From: an uncultured Aquimarina sp.
GTDB lineage: Bacteria; Bacteroidota; Bacteroidia; Flavobacteriales; Flavobacteriaceae
NCBI RefSeq assembly: GCF_947496855.1
Contig: NZ_CANMED010000003.1
Span: forward strand, 558,001-622,000
DNA: 64,000 nucleotides
Direction of reading: 5' to 3'
In this document: piece after piece, positions 18,370 through 28,033 of the stretch
How positions within the stretch are numbered: position 1 is the first letter of the stretch
Layout: each line of letters begins with the position of its first letter
The notes under the pieces: model-generated
Databases searched by the model: none
Seen by the model: only the letters and a program-made list of their open reading frames with translations
Told to the model about the DNA's origin: nothing
Program-made: the position numbers and the translations under genes

Positions 18370-19248
18370 ATGCAAACTACAGAAAAGGTAGTAGATACTA
18401 CGATATCGGTTACTACAGAAACAGGAGGAACTATTATGAGCTCCCTTGGCGGTTTTTTCAATTCTATACAAGAAGGAGTTGGTCAATATGGGCTTAAAAT
18501 TGTTGGAGGAATTGTAGCACTGTTAATAGGTTTATGGATCGTAAAAATGATCATGAAAGCTATTAAAAAAGCTTTTGACAGAAGTAAAGTAGATGGAACC
18601 TTAAAACCATTTCTAGTTACTCTTGTAAATTTCTTACTAAAAATATTACTATTCATTTCGATTGCAGGGATTGTAGGGATTCCTACAGCTACTTTTGCTG
18701 CATTATTAGCTGCAGTAGGATTAGCTATTGGTGGCGCCTTTAACGGTTCTCTAGGTCATATGGCCGCTGGAGTAATGTTACTTATTTTCAGACCTTTTAA
18801 AGTTGGAGACCTTATAGAAACTGGAGGAAAACTAGGTTTTGTAAAAGAGATCTCGGTTTTTGTTACGATTCTAGAAACTTTTCAGAATAAAACAGAAATT
18901 ATCCCTAATGGAGCGATTACATCTGGCACTATTACTAATTTAACAACCATAGGCAACCTGAGAGTAGATATGCCTTTTGGTATTCAATATGGTACAGATA
19001 TCGAAAAAGCAAAACAAATCGTTATGGACGTTATGAAAGCTGATCAAAAAGTAATGAAAGACCCTGCACCAAGAGTCGCGGTAAATAACCTAGGAGCAAA
19101 TGGTGTAGAATTGTTAGCACTACCTTATTCTACTTGCGAAGATTATTGGGATGTATATTGGGATACAAGACAAAAAATTGTTGAAGCACTAGGTAATGCG
19201 GATTATGCTGCCCCATTACCACAGCGAATTGTAACTATGAAATCATAA
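18370..19248 (+). CDS. Small-conductance mechanosensitive channel (MscS family)
   Basis: 292 residues. Three transmembrane helices lie in the first ~135 residues, the third being the pore helix, rich in Ala/Gly (TFAALLAAVGLAIGGAFNGS). The MscS beta domain follows (IFRPFKVGDLIETGGKLGFVKEI), with IPNGAITSGTITNL leading into the C-terminal alpha/beta cage. These channels open on hypo-osmotic shock to release solutes. The N-terminal ~35 residues (TTEKVVDTTISVTTETGG) are polar and probably periplasmic. It is monocistronic and ends at a strong bidirectional terminator. Confidence 0.92.
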   Translation: MQTTEKVVDTTISVTTETGGTIMSSLGGFFNSIQEGVGQYGLKIVGGIVALLIGLWIVKMIMKAIKKAFDRSKVDGTLKPFLVTLVNFLLKILLFISIAGIVGIPTATFAALLAAVGLAIGGAFNGSLGHMAAGVMLLIFRPFKVGDLIETGGKLGFVKEISVFVTILETFQNKTEIIPNGAITSGTITNLTTIGNLRVDMPFGIQYGTDIEKAKQIVMDVMKADQKVMKDPAPRVAVNNLGANGVELLALPYSTCEDYWDVYWDTRQKIVEALGNADYAAPLPQRIVTMKS

Positions 19249-19270
19249 AAAACATAATTTACTGCACAAA

Positions 19271-19303
19271 AAAAGCGTCGTATTAATTTAATACGACGCT
19301 TTT
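19271..19303. terminator. Bidirectional terminator between mscS-like gene and yajC
   Basis: A 16-bp perfect stem AAAAGCGTCGTATTAA / TTAATACGACGCTTTT with a 1-nt centre. It is flanked by A-run and T-run and serves both convergent genes. Confidence 0.9.
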
Positions 19304-19321
19304 TATTTATTAGCTGATAAA

Positions 19322-19621
19322 TTACTTCTTCTTTTCAGCAGGTGGTGGCGCATTTAACTTCTGACTCATTTCTAAAGAAATAGCAGATTTATCAAATGTT
19401 AACTTACCTGATCCTGTTTCAATAACTACAGCATTACTTTTTTCACTAAAGTCAAAAACTTTTCCGTGAAGACCACTTTTTGTTACAACGCGATCTCCTT
19501 TTTTAAGTTCTGCAGCGAATTTCTTCTCCTTTTTTGCCTTTTGCATTTGTGGTCGTATCATAAAAAAATACATCACCACAAATATTAGAATAAAAGGAGC
19601 AAACGATTGAATTTGTTCCAT
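19322..19621 (-). CDS. yajC: Preprotein translocase subunit YajC
   Basis: 99 residues with one N-terminal transmembrane helix (APFILIFVVMYFFMIRPQMQ) and the basic segment KKAKKEKKFAAELKKGD, then a small beta domain (RVVTKSGLHGKVFDF). YajC associates with SecDF and the Sec translocon in the inner membrane. It sits 6 bp downstream of the DUF1573 lipoprotein gene, a standard flavobacterial arrangement with nusB further upstream. Confidence 0.95.
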   Translation of the reverse strand: MEQIQSFAPFILIFVVMYFFMIRPQMQKAKKEKKFAAELKKGDRVVTKSGLHGKVFDFSEKSNAVVIETGSGKLTFDKSAISLEMSQKLNAPPPAEKKK

Positions 19622-19627
19622 AAAAAA

Positions 19628-20107
19628 TTACTCGCTTACAGGAGTTCCGCTTACTGGTTTAGCTTTTGGAGTTACCATTGCCTTAATCTTAAGGATTTCT
19701 TTTCCTGCTTCAGTATTAGCAGTAATAGTAACTTGTTTGTTTTGAGCGTTTGGCTTACCGTTAGAATTAAACTTTACTAACATAGATCCAGTAGCTCCAG
19801 GAGCAACAGGCTCTTTTGTCCACTCAGGAACAGTACAACCACAACTTCCTTTTGCATTAACAATTACTAATGGTGCTTTACCTGTATTAGTAAATGTAAA
19901 TGTATGCTCTACAACATCACCTTCATTGATTGTTCCAAAATCGTGTTCAGTTTGATCAAAGTTCATTACAGGGAAATCTGTATTCTTTGCATCACGATCT
20001 GCAGCATCTGCTACATTTTCTTCTTTAACTTTTTCTGCTGCATTATCTTTACAAGACATAAATGTCAAAGCAAAAACACCAGCTAAAATCAAGATTCCTT
20101 TTTTCAT
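19628..20107 (-). CDS. DUF1573 domain lipoprotein
   Basis: 159 residues with a lipobox (TFMSC, Cys at about residue 19). The DUF1573 Ig-like domain includes NFDQTEHDFGTINEGD, FTFTNTGKAPLVIVNAKGSCGCTVPEW and the PGATGSMLVKFNSNGK strand. The conserved CGC of SCGCTVPEW is present. Function is unknown; these are abundant periplasmic or surface lipoproteins in Bacteroidota. It is placed between nusB and yajC and probably cotranscribed with yajC. Confidence 0.88.
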   Translation of the reverse strand: MKKGILILAGVFALTFMSCKDNAAEKVKEENVADAADRDAKNTDFPVMNFDQTEHDFGTINEGDVVEHTFTFTNTGKAPLVIVNAKGSCGCTVPEWTKEPVAPGATGSMLVKFNSNGKPNAQNKQVTITANTEAGKEILKIKAMVTPKAKPVSGTPVSE

Positions 20108-20156
20108 TACTTGGGTTTTTAATTAATTGAGGGTTAAAAATACTATTTTTTTTGAA

Positions 20157-21101
20157 CTACATAAGACCTCGGCCTACTTTATTTAGTTTACCGCTTTCTT
20201 GGTATTCCTTGGATATTTTATCTAATATACCGTTGATAAAGATACTACTCTTTGGTGTACTATATTCTTTGGCAATCTCTAAATATTCGTTAATTGTTAC
20301 TTTTACAGGTATAGAAGGGAACTTTTGGAACTCACAAATAGCCATTTTAATGACTGCTTTATCCAATTCTGCGATACGGTCTTTATCCCAATTAGGAGTT
20401 CTTCCTTCTATTTCTTTAGCATATTCTTCTTCGTTAAGTGCCGTTTTTCTAAAAATATCTTTGGCAAATTTCTTATCATCAATATCTTTATACAATTTTG
20501 GCAAAGACATGTGCTCATCATGAGTTTGCTTCACTTTTCTAAGCATTTTGATGATTCCTGTATTAACAAGAGGCAGATCATCTATCCAAGTAAGTCTTTT
20601 GTCTTCTATATATTCATATAGCTTATCGTTAGGTGCTATAATTTCTTTGAAAACATCAATAATGAAATCCTTATCTTCTTTAAAAGAACTCATCTTTGTT
20701 TTCATGTAATCAGCATAGAGTTCACTCTCACTAATTTCTTTCCAAAGAATTTTCACATACTCATCATCAAGATGCCAACAGTTCATTTTTTTATGATCTA
20801 TTGCTTCCTTAAGCTCAGTATTTTTTTCTAACAACGTAAGAATTTCGTTATTAATAAACTTTTGGTTTGGGTTTTTTTCTTCTGAGGTCGCCAAATATTT
20901 TTTCTGGCTTTTTTCTAGAAAATCGGTTGCATGTTTTCTTATTTCTACTAGAAGTTGAAGATTTATAAGAAATAAATCATGCATCTGTTCAATACTAAAA
21001 AGCAAGAACTTTTCTTCTTTATCTAGATTATCACTTTGAGTCTGCTCTAAGGCATAGAGGGACTGCATTACTTTAACTCGGATATGTCTTCTGGTTAACA
21101 T
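20157..21101 (-). CDS. nusB: Transcription antitermination factor NusB (long Bacteroidota form)
   Basis: 314 residues, about twice the length of Escherichia coli NusB, as is usual in Bacteroidota. The N-terminus MLTRRHIRVKVMQSLYALEQ is typical. The C-terminal half carries the canonical NusB helical domain (RKTALNEEEYAKEIEGRTPN, then AVIKMAICEFQKFPSIPVKV and INEYLEIAKEYSTPKSSIFI with FINGILDKI). It binds boxA RNA with NusE to support rRNA antitermination. It lies 49 bp upstream of the DUF1573 gene on the same strand. Confidence 0.93.
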   Translation of the reverse strand: MLTRRHIRVKVMQSLYALEQTQSDNLDKEEKFLLFSIEQMHDLFLINLQLLVEIRKHATDFLEKSQKKYLATSEEKNPNQKFINNEILTLLEKNTELKEAIDHKKMNCWHLDDEYVKILWKEISESELYADYMKTKMSSFKEDKDFIIDVFKEIIAPNDKLYEYIEDKRLTWIDDLPLVNTGIIKMLRKVKQTHDEHMSLPKLYKDIDDKKFAKDIFRKTALNEEEYAKEIEGRTPNWDKDRIAELDKAVIKMAICEFQKFPSIPVKVTINEYLEIAKEYSTPKSSIFINGILDKISKEYQESGKLNKVGRGLM

Positions 21102-21125
21102 AAGAAATTACAAAGAACTATTATA

Positions 21126-21158
21126 TTTAAAAAGGCGAAAGTGTATATCACTTTCGCC
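21126..21158 (-). terminator. Terminator of the leucine dehydrogenase gene
   Basis: A 10-bp stem GGCGAAAGTG / CACTTTCGCC with a 5-nt loop. In the minus direction it is followed by TTTTTAAA. It ends the unit starting at 22329, so nusB (start at 21101) needs its own promoter or readthrough. Confidence 0.8.
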
Positions 21159-21234
21159 CTGCAAAAATACTATTATTTTTATTCTACCAATTCTAAAATT
21201 TACTTTTTATGAAGTAAATTTCATACAAATCTAT

Positions 21235-22329
21235 TTATTGCTTTTTTTTGGCAGCGATTCTTTCATCTGCAATACTAACGGCAGCGGTATTTGTAGTCAT
21301 ACCAGTAGCCTTTGCTTTATTTAAAATATCTAATGTAGTATTGTAGATATTTTCAGTTTTAGTTATAATCTGATCTCTTCCATATCCTTCAATCTCAGCA
21401 TATACATTAATAATCCCTCCTGCATTGATCAAAAAATCTGGTGCATACACAATCCCTTTTTCTTGTAATAATGGACCATGAATATTTTCTGAAGCTAACT
21501 GGTTGTTAGCAGCCCCTGCAATCACCTTAACTTTTAACTTATTAATAGTTTCATTGTTAACTGTAGCTCCTAATGCACAAGGTGCATAAATATCAGCCGT
21601 TTCTGAATACAAATCTTGTCCTTTATATATCTCTACTCCATACGCTTTACTTACTTCGTGAAGTCTTTCTTGATTTATGTCAGATATAATAACATTAGCT
21701 CCTTCTTCTGCAGTTAGACGAACAAGCTCTTCTCCAACGTGACCTATACCTTGTACTAATATTTTTCTTCCTTCTAGGTTATCTGTTCCATAAGCAAATT
21801 TTGCTGAGGCTTTCATTCCCATATAGACACCATAAGCGGTTACCGGAGATGGGTTTCCTGCTCCACCTTTAGACTCAGAAATCCCAGTTACATAAGGTGT
21901 TACTTCACGAACTGTATCCATATCAGAAGTTTCCATCCCCACATCTTCCGCTGTATAATATTTCCCACCTAGAGTATGCACAAATTCTCCAAAACGTTTC
22001 ATTAAAGCAGGAGTCTTTAGTGTTTTGGGATCTCCAATAATAACAGCTTTTCCTCCCCCAAGGTTCAATCCTGTGATAGCCGCTTTATACGTCATCCCTC
22101 TGGATAACCTCAACACATCATTAAGAGCATCCCATTCTGTATTATAATTGTACATTCTAGTACCTCCTAAAGCCGGTCCTAAAATTGTGTTATGCACCCC
22201 AATTATTGCCTTTAATCCTGTATCTTTGTCTTGACAAAAAACAACTTGTTCGTGATCGTTAAAAGACAATTGGCCAAATACAGGAGCCTCTTTTTTTAAT
22301 TGATTTGCAGTAAGCACTTCGGTTATCAT
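21235..22329 (-). CDS. Leucine/phenylalanine/valine dehydrogenase
   Basis: 364 residues of the Glu/Leu/Phe/Val dehydrogenase family, NAD-dependent oxidative deamination of branched-chain amino acids. Visible motifs: TILGPALGGTRMYNY, then RGMTYKAAITGLNLGGGKAV (glycine-rich substrate site and catalytic Lys), the catalytic Asp region YYTAEDVGMETSDMD, and the NAD Rossmann motif GRKILVQGIGHVGEELVRL. APDFLINAGGIINVY near the end is also typical. It is transcribed away from the ABC exporter gene. Confidence 0.92.
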   Translation of the reverse strand: MITEVLTANQLKKEAPVFGQLSFNDHEQVVFCQDKDTGLKAIIGVHNTILGPALGGTRMYNYNTEWDALNDVLRLSRGMTYKAAITGLNLGGGKAVIIGDPKTLKTPALMKRFGEFVHTLGGKYYTAEDVGMETSDMDTVREVTPYVTGISESKGGAGNPSPVTAYGVYMGMKASAKFAYGTDNLEGRKILVQGIGHVGEELVRLTAEEGANVIISDINQERLHEVSKAYGVEIYKGQDLYSETADIYAPCALGATVNNETINKLKVKVIAGAANNQLASENIHGPLLQEKGIVYAPDFLINAGGIINVYAEIEGYGRDQIITKTENIYNTTLDILNKAKATGMTTNTAAVSIADERIAAKKKQ

Positions 22330-22470
22330 TTTCGGAAATTTTAAAATGTTATAAATTATATAATAGTCAAAATTGAGGTGCTAAAATAATGTATTTTTAC
22401 GAATTTTAAATTTTTTGTTGTTAAACTTTAAGAATTTGTTAATAATTCAGTTTCTAAAAATCAACACTTT

Positions 22471-24228
22471 ATGCGTGCATTACGCCATCTAAACAAGTAC
22501 TTCTTTAAATATAAATACCGCCTTCTTATCGGTTTTGTGATCACAATCATAGCCAGAATTTTTGCCATTGCTGTTCCTAAATTTGTTGGAGACTCTGTAG
22601 ATGTTGTAGAACAGTATATAAATAATAACATCACTGATATTAATGAAGTAAAAACAGGATTAATGACCAATATCCTTTTTATTCTTGGATCTGTTTTAAT
22701 TGCTGCTTTCTTCACTTTTTTAATGCGTCAGACCTTTATAGTAGTTTCCAGATTTATAGAATTCGATCTAAAAAATGAAGTCTTCAAACATTATCAGATA
22801 CTATCCCTCAATTTTTATAAAAAGAATAGGACTGGTGATTTGATGAGTCGTATCAGCGAGGATGTGTCCAAAGTAAGAATGTATGTTGGTCCTGCTATTA
22901 TGTATAGCGTAAATACGATTACTTTGTTCGTGGTAGTAATAGGATATATGATTAGTATTGCTCCAGAATTAACCCTGTACACGGTTGCTCCACTGCCAAT
23001 TCTTTCTATTTCTATTTATAAACTAAGTGTAGCTATACATAAAAGGAGTACCATCGTACAACAATTTTTATCCAAGCTAACGACATTTACCCAAGAATCA
23101 TTTAGCGGTATTTCTGTCATCAAAGCTTATGGAATAGAACCACAAACGCTAAGAAACTTTACAGAGTTATCTAATACCAGTAAAGAAAAGAACATTGACC
23201 TAGTAAAAGTACAAGCATTATTTTTTCCATTAATGGTACTGCTTATTGGTATTAGCAATATCTTGGTTATTTATATTGGTGGCAAACAGTATATTAATGG
23301 CACGATTAAGGACCTTGGTGTGATTGTAGAATTTATCATTTTTGTTAATATGCTCACTTGGCCAGTTGCTACTGTAGGTTGGGTAACTTCGATTATACAA
23401 CAGGCAGAAGCTTCTCAAGCAAGGATTAATGAGTTCTTAAGTCAGGAACCGGAAATCACAAATTCTGTTACAAATAAGACACCGATAATAGGAAATATTA
23501 CCTTCGATAATGTTTCTTTTACCTATGATGATACTAATATTACGGCATTAAAAAACATAAGTTTTGAAATTAATTCCGGGCAAACGATTGCTATTATTGG
23601 AAAAACAGGGTCGGGAAAATCCACAATTTTAGATCTATTAGGAAGATTGTATGATGTTTCTGATGGGAAAATTAAAATCGATGGAAAGCCTATTGGAGAT
23701 CTAAATTTAGTAAATCTTAGGACATCAATAGGATATGTTCCTCAGGATGCTTTTCTCTTTAGCGACTCGATAAGAAATAATATAAAATTCGGAAAAGTAA
23801 ACGCTACAGACAATGAGGTTTTAGAAGCTGCAAAAAATGCCGTTGTTCACGAAAATATCCAAGGGTTTAGTAAAGGATATGATACCGTTTTAGGAGAACG
23901 TGGAATTACCTTATCTGGTGGACAAAAACAGCGAGTTTCTATTGCCCGAGCAATTATAAAAAACCCATCTATCCTCCTTTTTGATGATTGTTTATCTGCG
24001 GTAGATACGGAAACTGAAGAAGAAATACTCAACAATCTCAATAGAATATCTAAAAATAAGACAACTTTTATTGTAAGTCATAGGGTTTCTACTGTAAGAA
24101 ATGCAGATAAAATAATTGTTTTAAACGAAGGGGAAATCATCCAACAAGGCACTCATAATCAACTATTAGACATCGACGGATATTATAAAGAACTATATTT
24201 AAAACAACTGAGCGAAAAAGAAATTTGA
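22471..24228 (+). CDS. ABC exporter, fused permease-ATPase (half-transporter)
   Basis: 585 residues. An N-terminal six-helix type IV (ABC_membrane) domain lies at about 15-305, then a nucleotide-binding domain (~335-570). Walker A is IGKTGSGKSTI, the Q-loop is GYVPQDAFLF, the signature is TLSGGQKQRV, Walker B is ILLFDDCLSAVDTETEEE and the switch His lies in FIVSHRVSTV. It probably works as a homodimer since no partner is adjacent. MsbA/MDR-type members export lipids or drugs; the substrate is not evident. There is no C39 peptidase domain, so it is not a processing exporter for the double-glycine peptides. Confidence 0.9.
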   Translation: MRALRHLNKYFFKYKYRLLIGFVITIIARIFAIAVPKFVGDSVDVVEQYINNNITDINEVKTGLMTNILFILGSVLIAAFFTFLMRQTFIVVSRFIEFDLKNEVFKHYQILSLNFYKKNRTGDLMSRISEDVSKVRMYVGPAIMYSVNTITLFVVVIGYMISIAPELTLYTVAPLPILSISIYKLSVAIHKRSTIVQQFLSKLTTFTQESFSGISVIKAYGIEPQTLRNFTELSNTSKEKNIDLVKVQALFFPLMVLLIGISNILVIYIGGKQYINGTIKDLGVIVEFIIFVNMLTWPVATVGWVTSIIQQAEASQARINEFLSQEPEITNSVTNKTPIIGNITFDNVSFTYDDTNITALKNISFEINSGQTIAIIGKTGSGKSTILDLLGRLYDVSDGKIKIDGKPIGDLNLVNLRTSIGYVPQDAFLFSDSIRNNIKFGKVNATDNEVLEAAKNAVVHENIQGFSKGYDTVLGERGITLSGGQKQRVSIARAIIKNPSILLFDDCLSAVDTETEEEILNNLNRISKNKTTFIVSHRVSTVRNADKIIVLNEGEIIQQGTHNQLLDIDGYYKELYLKQLSEKEI

Positions 24229-24306
24229 TATTTTGTTGTACGATTAACAATTTTTTTAGATTTTTGATTCCATCGTAACAGACTAATTAATTAAGAAATA
24301 CGGATT

Positions 24307-24702
24307 ATGAGCGATAATGAAATGTTGGAGAAAGAGGAAATTTTCTCAAAAGTTTTAAGAGCAGGAAGAAGAACATATTTCTTTGATGTAAGATCAACAA
24401 AAGCTGGAGATTACTATCTTACCATTACAGAGAGTAAAAAATTCACTAATGATGATGGATCTTTTCACTACAAAAAGCATAAAATCTATTTATACAAAGA
24501 AGACTTTGTAGGATTTAGTGAAATTTTAGCTGAGATGACTGATTTCATTGTCAATGAAAAAGGCGAAGAAGTTATAAGCGAAAGACATCAAAAAGATTAT
24601 CAGAAATCTTACGAACAAAATGCAGAAGAAACGGCAACTGCTAATGAAGAAGTTACTGCTTCTACAGAAAGTTTTACCGATGTAAGCTTCGATGACATAT
24701 AA
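24307..24702 (+). CDS. DUF3276 family protein (PUR-like nucleic-acid binding)
   Basis: 131 residues. The N-terminal ~80 residues match the DUF3276/PUR-alpha-like fold (KVLRAGRRTYFFDVRSTKAG, DYYLTITESKKF, HKIYLYKEDFVGFSEIL). The tail is acidic and low-complexity (QNAEETATANEEVTASTE). PUR-like proteins bind single-stranded DNA or RNA; the bacterial role is not well defined. It is followed by a strong terminator. Confidence 0.85.
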   Translation: MSDNEMLEKEEIFSKVLRAGRRTYFFDVRSTKAGDYYLTITESKKFTNDDGSFHYKKHKIYLYKEDFVGFSEILAEMTDFIVNEKGEEVISERHQKDYQKSYEQNAEETATANEEVTASTESFTDVSFDDI

Positions 24703-24730
24703 GACATAATAACTTATGTTAAACTTATGC

Positions 24731-24762
24731 AAACCGCTTCAATCTCTGAGGCGGTTTTTTTT
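24731..24762 (+). terminator. Terminator after the DUF3276 gene
   Basis: An 11-bp stem AAACCGCTTCA / TGAGGCGGTTT (one G-T pair) with a 5-nt loop, followed by a run of T. Confidence 0.9.
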
Positions 24763-24806
24763 ATTTTCGATGACTATAAACTCAATACTCGCACAAATCA
24801 TCTAAA

Positions 24807-27320
24807 ATGAAGCACTTCTTTACTATTATCTTATCCTTGTTATTCTTTTCTTCCTTTTCTCAAGAAAACCTATCATTAGATTATTATTTACCAAAAGGAG
24901 TGTCTTACAATCCTGAAATTCCAACACCACAAAGTGTTTTAGGATTTGTTCCGGGAAAATGGCATGTCACACACGACAAACTAATAGAATACATGAAAGC
25001 CTTAGCAGAAGCTTCTCCACGTATCACACTAGAGGATCGTGGGAAAACTTTTGAAGATCGTCCAATTATTCTCTTAACGATCACTTCAGAAAAAAATCAT
25101 CAAAACCTTGAAAAAATAAGAACCCAACATCTTCAACTCACACAAACGAATGCTAGCACAGTAGATATCCCATCTATGCCTACAGTTGTATACCAAGGTT
25201 TTTCTATTCACGGTAATGAACCTAGTGGATCCAACGCCAGTTTGGTAGCGGCATATTATCTGGCCGCTGGACAAGGAAGCCAGATTGACGAGCTTCTAGA
25301 CAACGTTGTGATTTTATTTGACCCTTCACTTAACCCTGATGGACTCCAACGTTTTGCATATTGGGCGAATACCAACAAAAGTAAAAACATAAATACAGAT
25401 CCTCAGGATCGTGAATATAGCGAAGTATGGCCTGGAGGAAGAACCAATCATTATTGGTTTGATATGAACCGTGATTGGCTACCTGTGCAATTACCAGAAT
25501 CAAGAGCAAGAATTAAAACCTTTCATCAATGGTATCCAAATATCCTAACGGATCATCATGAAATGGGAGCTAATAGTACTTTTTTCTTTCAGCCAGGAAT
25601 ACAATCCAGGACACACCCTCTGACTCCTAAATTAAATCAAGAACTTACCAAAAAGATTGCAAATTATCACGCAGATGCATTTAACAAAATAGGATCTTTA
25701 TACTTTACTGAAGAAAATTTTGATGATTTCTATTACGGAAAAGGCTCTACTTTTCCAGATATTAACGGAGGAATTGGTATTCTGTTTGAACAAGGAAGTT
25801 CTCGTGGACATGCTCAGGAAACAGATAATGGGGTATTGACATTTCCTTTTACCATACGAAATCAATTTACTGCAACACTTTCTACATTAGAAGCCGCAAA
25901 ATCGATGCGTATAGAATTGCTTCAATACCAAAAGAATTTTTATGTAAATGCAAGAAAAGAAACACAGAATGGAGCTTACATTTTTGGTAATGAAAAAGAT
26001 GCAGCTTCTGCATACCACTTGGCAGAGATTTTAAAACGTCATCAAATCAAGTTTTACAATCTAAAAAATGACATCACCTCAGATGGCAAAAAATTCAAAA
26101 AAGGATATAGTTATGTAGTACCAAAAAACCAAAAACAAAGTCGTTTGATAAAAGCTATGTTTGAGAAAAGAACTACATTTCGGGATAGCTTGTTTTATGA
26201 TGTTTCTGCTTGGACCTTCCCTCTAGCATTTAACCTAGATTATTCTGAAAAATCAGTTACTACGGATTTAGGAAATGAAATTACTGAGTTAAGGCACAAC
26301 AAACCCAATGCGATTAATAAAAGTAATTATGCTTACTTAATGGAATGGCACGAATACTACACGCCCGCTGTGTTATATAAAATCTTACATAAAAGATTAA
26401 GAGCTAAAGTAGGTATGAAACCATTTTCTATCGAAAACAAAAATTATGATTATGGAACTATTATGATTCCAATTCAAAACCAGGAATTAAACTCTGAAGA
26501 AATATATTCATTTTTACAAAAAATTGCTTCAGAAAATCACGTAAATATTACAGGAGTATCAACAGGACTTACTACCGGAATTGACCTGGGTAGCACTCAA
26601 TTTAGAGCCTTAACCTTACCGAAAATTGCGCTATTTACAGGAGCTGGAATTACCCCTTATGATGCTGGTGAAATCTGGCACCTAATGGACCAACGTTATA
26701 ATATTCCGATCACGAAACTAAATACAGATAATCTAGAAAGAAGAAATCTATCTAGTTATACGCATATCATTTTACCAAATAGTTGGAATCAGACAATGAA
26801 TAAAAATGTTATCGATAAACTAAAAACATGGATTCGAAACGGAGGAACATTGATTGGCTATAGAAACGCTGCTCAATTCTTTAAGAATAACGAACTAATG
26901 AAAATCGAATTTTCTAAACCAGAAAACGATGCCAAAAACATCTCTTTTGAACAAAGAAGAGATTTCTTTGGTGCTCAAGTCATTGGAGGAGCAATTTTTC
27001 AAGCTAAAACCGATAGATCACATCCTATCAATTTTGGCTACAAAAATGACAAAATAGCTATGTTTAGAAATACTACGTTATTTATCAAAGCTGATAAACA
27101 AAGCTACAGCAATCCTATTCAATATACAAAAGCTCCATTATTAAGCGGATACATTAGTAAAAAGAATCTAGATTCTTTATCAGGTACTGTACCCTTTAGA
27201 CATCAAAGTCTAGGAAGAGGAAATACTATTCTATTCACAGATAATACTAATTTTAGAGCTTTTTGGTACGGGACTAACAAATTACTAATGAATGCTATTT
27301 TCTTTAGTGATGAAATGTAA
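24807..27320 (+). CDS. M14 family zinc metallopeptidase (carboxypeptidase-like), exported
   Basis: 837 residues with a signal peptide (1-19, SSFSQ). The M14 catalytic domain covers about 50-370. Zinc ligands are H135 and E138 in SIHGNEPSGSN, and the conserved segments FDMNRDWLPVQLPESRARI and ILTDHHEMGANSTFFF (third His at H250 or H251) follow. The C-terminal ~350 residues hold a glutamine-amidotransferase-like fold (ALFTGAGITPYDAGEIWHL, then ILPNSW), as in other large flavobacterial M14 proteins. Likely periplasmic or outer-membrane peptidase. A lipoprotein hydrolase gene follows 14 bp downstream. Confidence 0.88.
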   Translation: MKHFFTIILSLLFFSSFSQENLSLDYYLPKGVSYNPEIPTPQSVLGFVPGKWHVTHDKLIEYMKALAEASPRITLEDRGKTFEDRPIILLTITSEKNHQNLEKIRTQHLQLTQTNASTVDIPSMPTVVYQGFSIHGNEPSGSNASLVAAYYLAAGQGSQIDELLDNVVILFDPSLNPDGLQRFAYWANTNKSKNINTDPQDREYSEVWPGGRTNHYWFDMNRDWLPVQLPESRARIKTFHQWYPNILTDHHEMGANSTFFFQPGIQSRTHPLTPKLNQELTKKIANYHADAFNKIGSLYFTEENFDDFYYGKGSTFPDINGGIGILFEQGSSRGHAQETDNGVLTFPFTIRNQFTATLSTLEAAKSMRIELLQYQKNFYVNARKETQNGAYIFGNEKDAASAYHLAEILKRHQIKFYNLKNDITSDGKKFKKGYSYVVPKNQKQSRLIKAMFEKRTTFRDSLFYDVSAWTFPLAFNLDYSEKSVTTDLGNEITELRHNKPNAINKSNYAYLMEWHEYYTPAVLYKILHKRLRAKVGMKPFSIENKNYDYGTIMIPIQNQELNSEEIYSFLQKIASENHVNITGVSTGLTTGIDLGSTQFRALTLPKIALFTGAGITPYDAGEIWHLMDQRYNIPITKLNTDNLERRNLSSYTHIILPNSWNQTMNKNVIDKLKTWIRNGGTLIGYRNAAQFFKNNELMKIEFSKPENDAKNISFEQRRDFFGAQVIGGAIFQAKTDRSHPINFGYKNDKIAMFRNTTLFIKADKQSYSNPIQYTKAPLLSGYISKKNLDSLSGTVPFRHQSLGRGNTILFTDNTNFRAFWYGTNKLLMNAIFFSDEM

Positions 27321-27334
27321 TTACTTGGAGACTC

Positions 27335-27979
27335 ATGAACACTCATTTAATGTTTACCGTTCTATTCCTCTGGATGTTATCATCATGTAGAAGTAATTAC
27401 GATCAAAATGATCGGTTTATTTTCTTTTTTCATAATCGATTTCTTGAAACTCATGAACTGAATGAACTTCATCCAGAATTTGGAAGAACTGAATACAAAG
27501 AAATCATTGGAGGGTTTGAAAAAAAAGATTTCAAGGTTATTAGTGAAAAAAGAAATGCCAATGTGAATGCTAGAACATATGCTAACAAAGTTGTACATCA
27601 AATAGACAGCTTATTAAAAAAAGGGATTGATCCTAAAAAAATAACTGTAGTAGGTACTTCGAAAGGTGGATATATTGCTCAATATGTATCAACTTTGGCA
27701 AACAATTCTAATTTAAATTTTGTGTTTATAGCCAGTTTTAGAGATCGTGATATTATAGATATTCCTGAAATCAATTATTGCGGAAATATTTTGACTATTT
27801 ATGAAAAAACAGATCCTTTTGGAGTATCTGCTATAGCAAGAAAAGAAAATTCGACCTGTAATATTATACATTTTAAAGAAATTGAACTTACTACGGGAAT
27901 GGGTCACGGATTTCTTTTCAAACCATTAAAAGAATGGATAGAGCCTACTATACAATGGGCATCTGAAAAATATGAATGA
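27335..27979 (+). CDS. Lipoprotein with alpha/beta-hydrolase fold
   Basis: 214 residues. A short hydrophobic start ends in a lipobox (LSSC, Cys at about residue 18). The alpha/beta-hydrolase nucleophile elbow is GTSKGGY (Ser), with FFFHNRFLETHEL resembling the oxyanion region and GMGHGF near the end supplying a plausible catalytic His. The acid residue could be in YEKTDPFG. The enzyme's substrate is unknown. It is 14 bp downstream of the M14 peptidase gene, probably cotranscribed, and would act outside the cytoplasm. Confidence 0.68.
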   Translation: MNTHLMFTVLFLWMLSSCRSNYDQNDRFIFFFHNRFLETHELNELHPEFGRTEYKEIIGGFEKKDFKVISEKRNANVNARTYANKVVHQIDSLLKKGIDPKKITVVGTSKGGYIAQYVSTLANNSNLNFVFIASFRDRDIIDIPEINYCGNILTIYEKTDPFGVSAIARKENSTCNIIHFKEIELTTGMGHGFLFKPLKEWIEPTIQWASEKYE

Positions 27980-28033
27980 ATTATAATGACATCTCATACT
28001 AATGTCTTTTCTGAATAGGCACTATTTTAAAAA

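Noticed and set aside
20152-20523. 123-codon frame antisense to nusB
   Set aside because: It is the complementary shadow of a well-conserved NusB domain and has no family resemblance of its own.
22471-24228. Dedicated exporter for the GG-leader peptides
   Set aside because: The ABC protein has no N-terminal C39 peptidase domain and lies several kilobases from either peptide gene.
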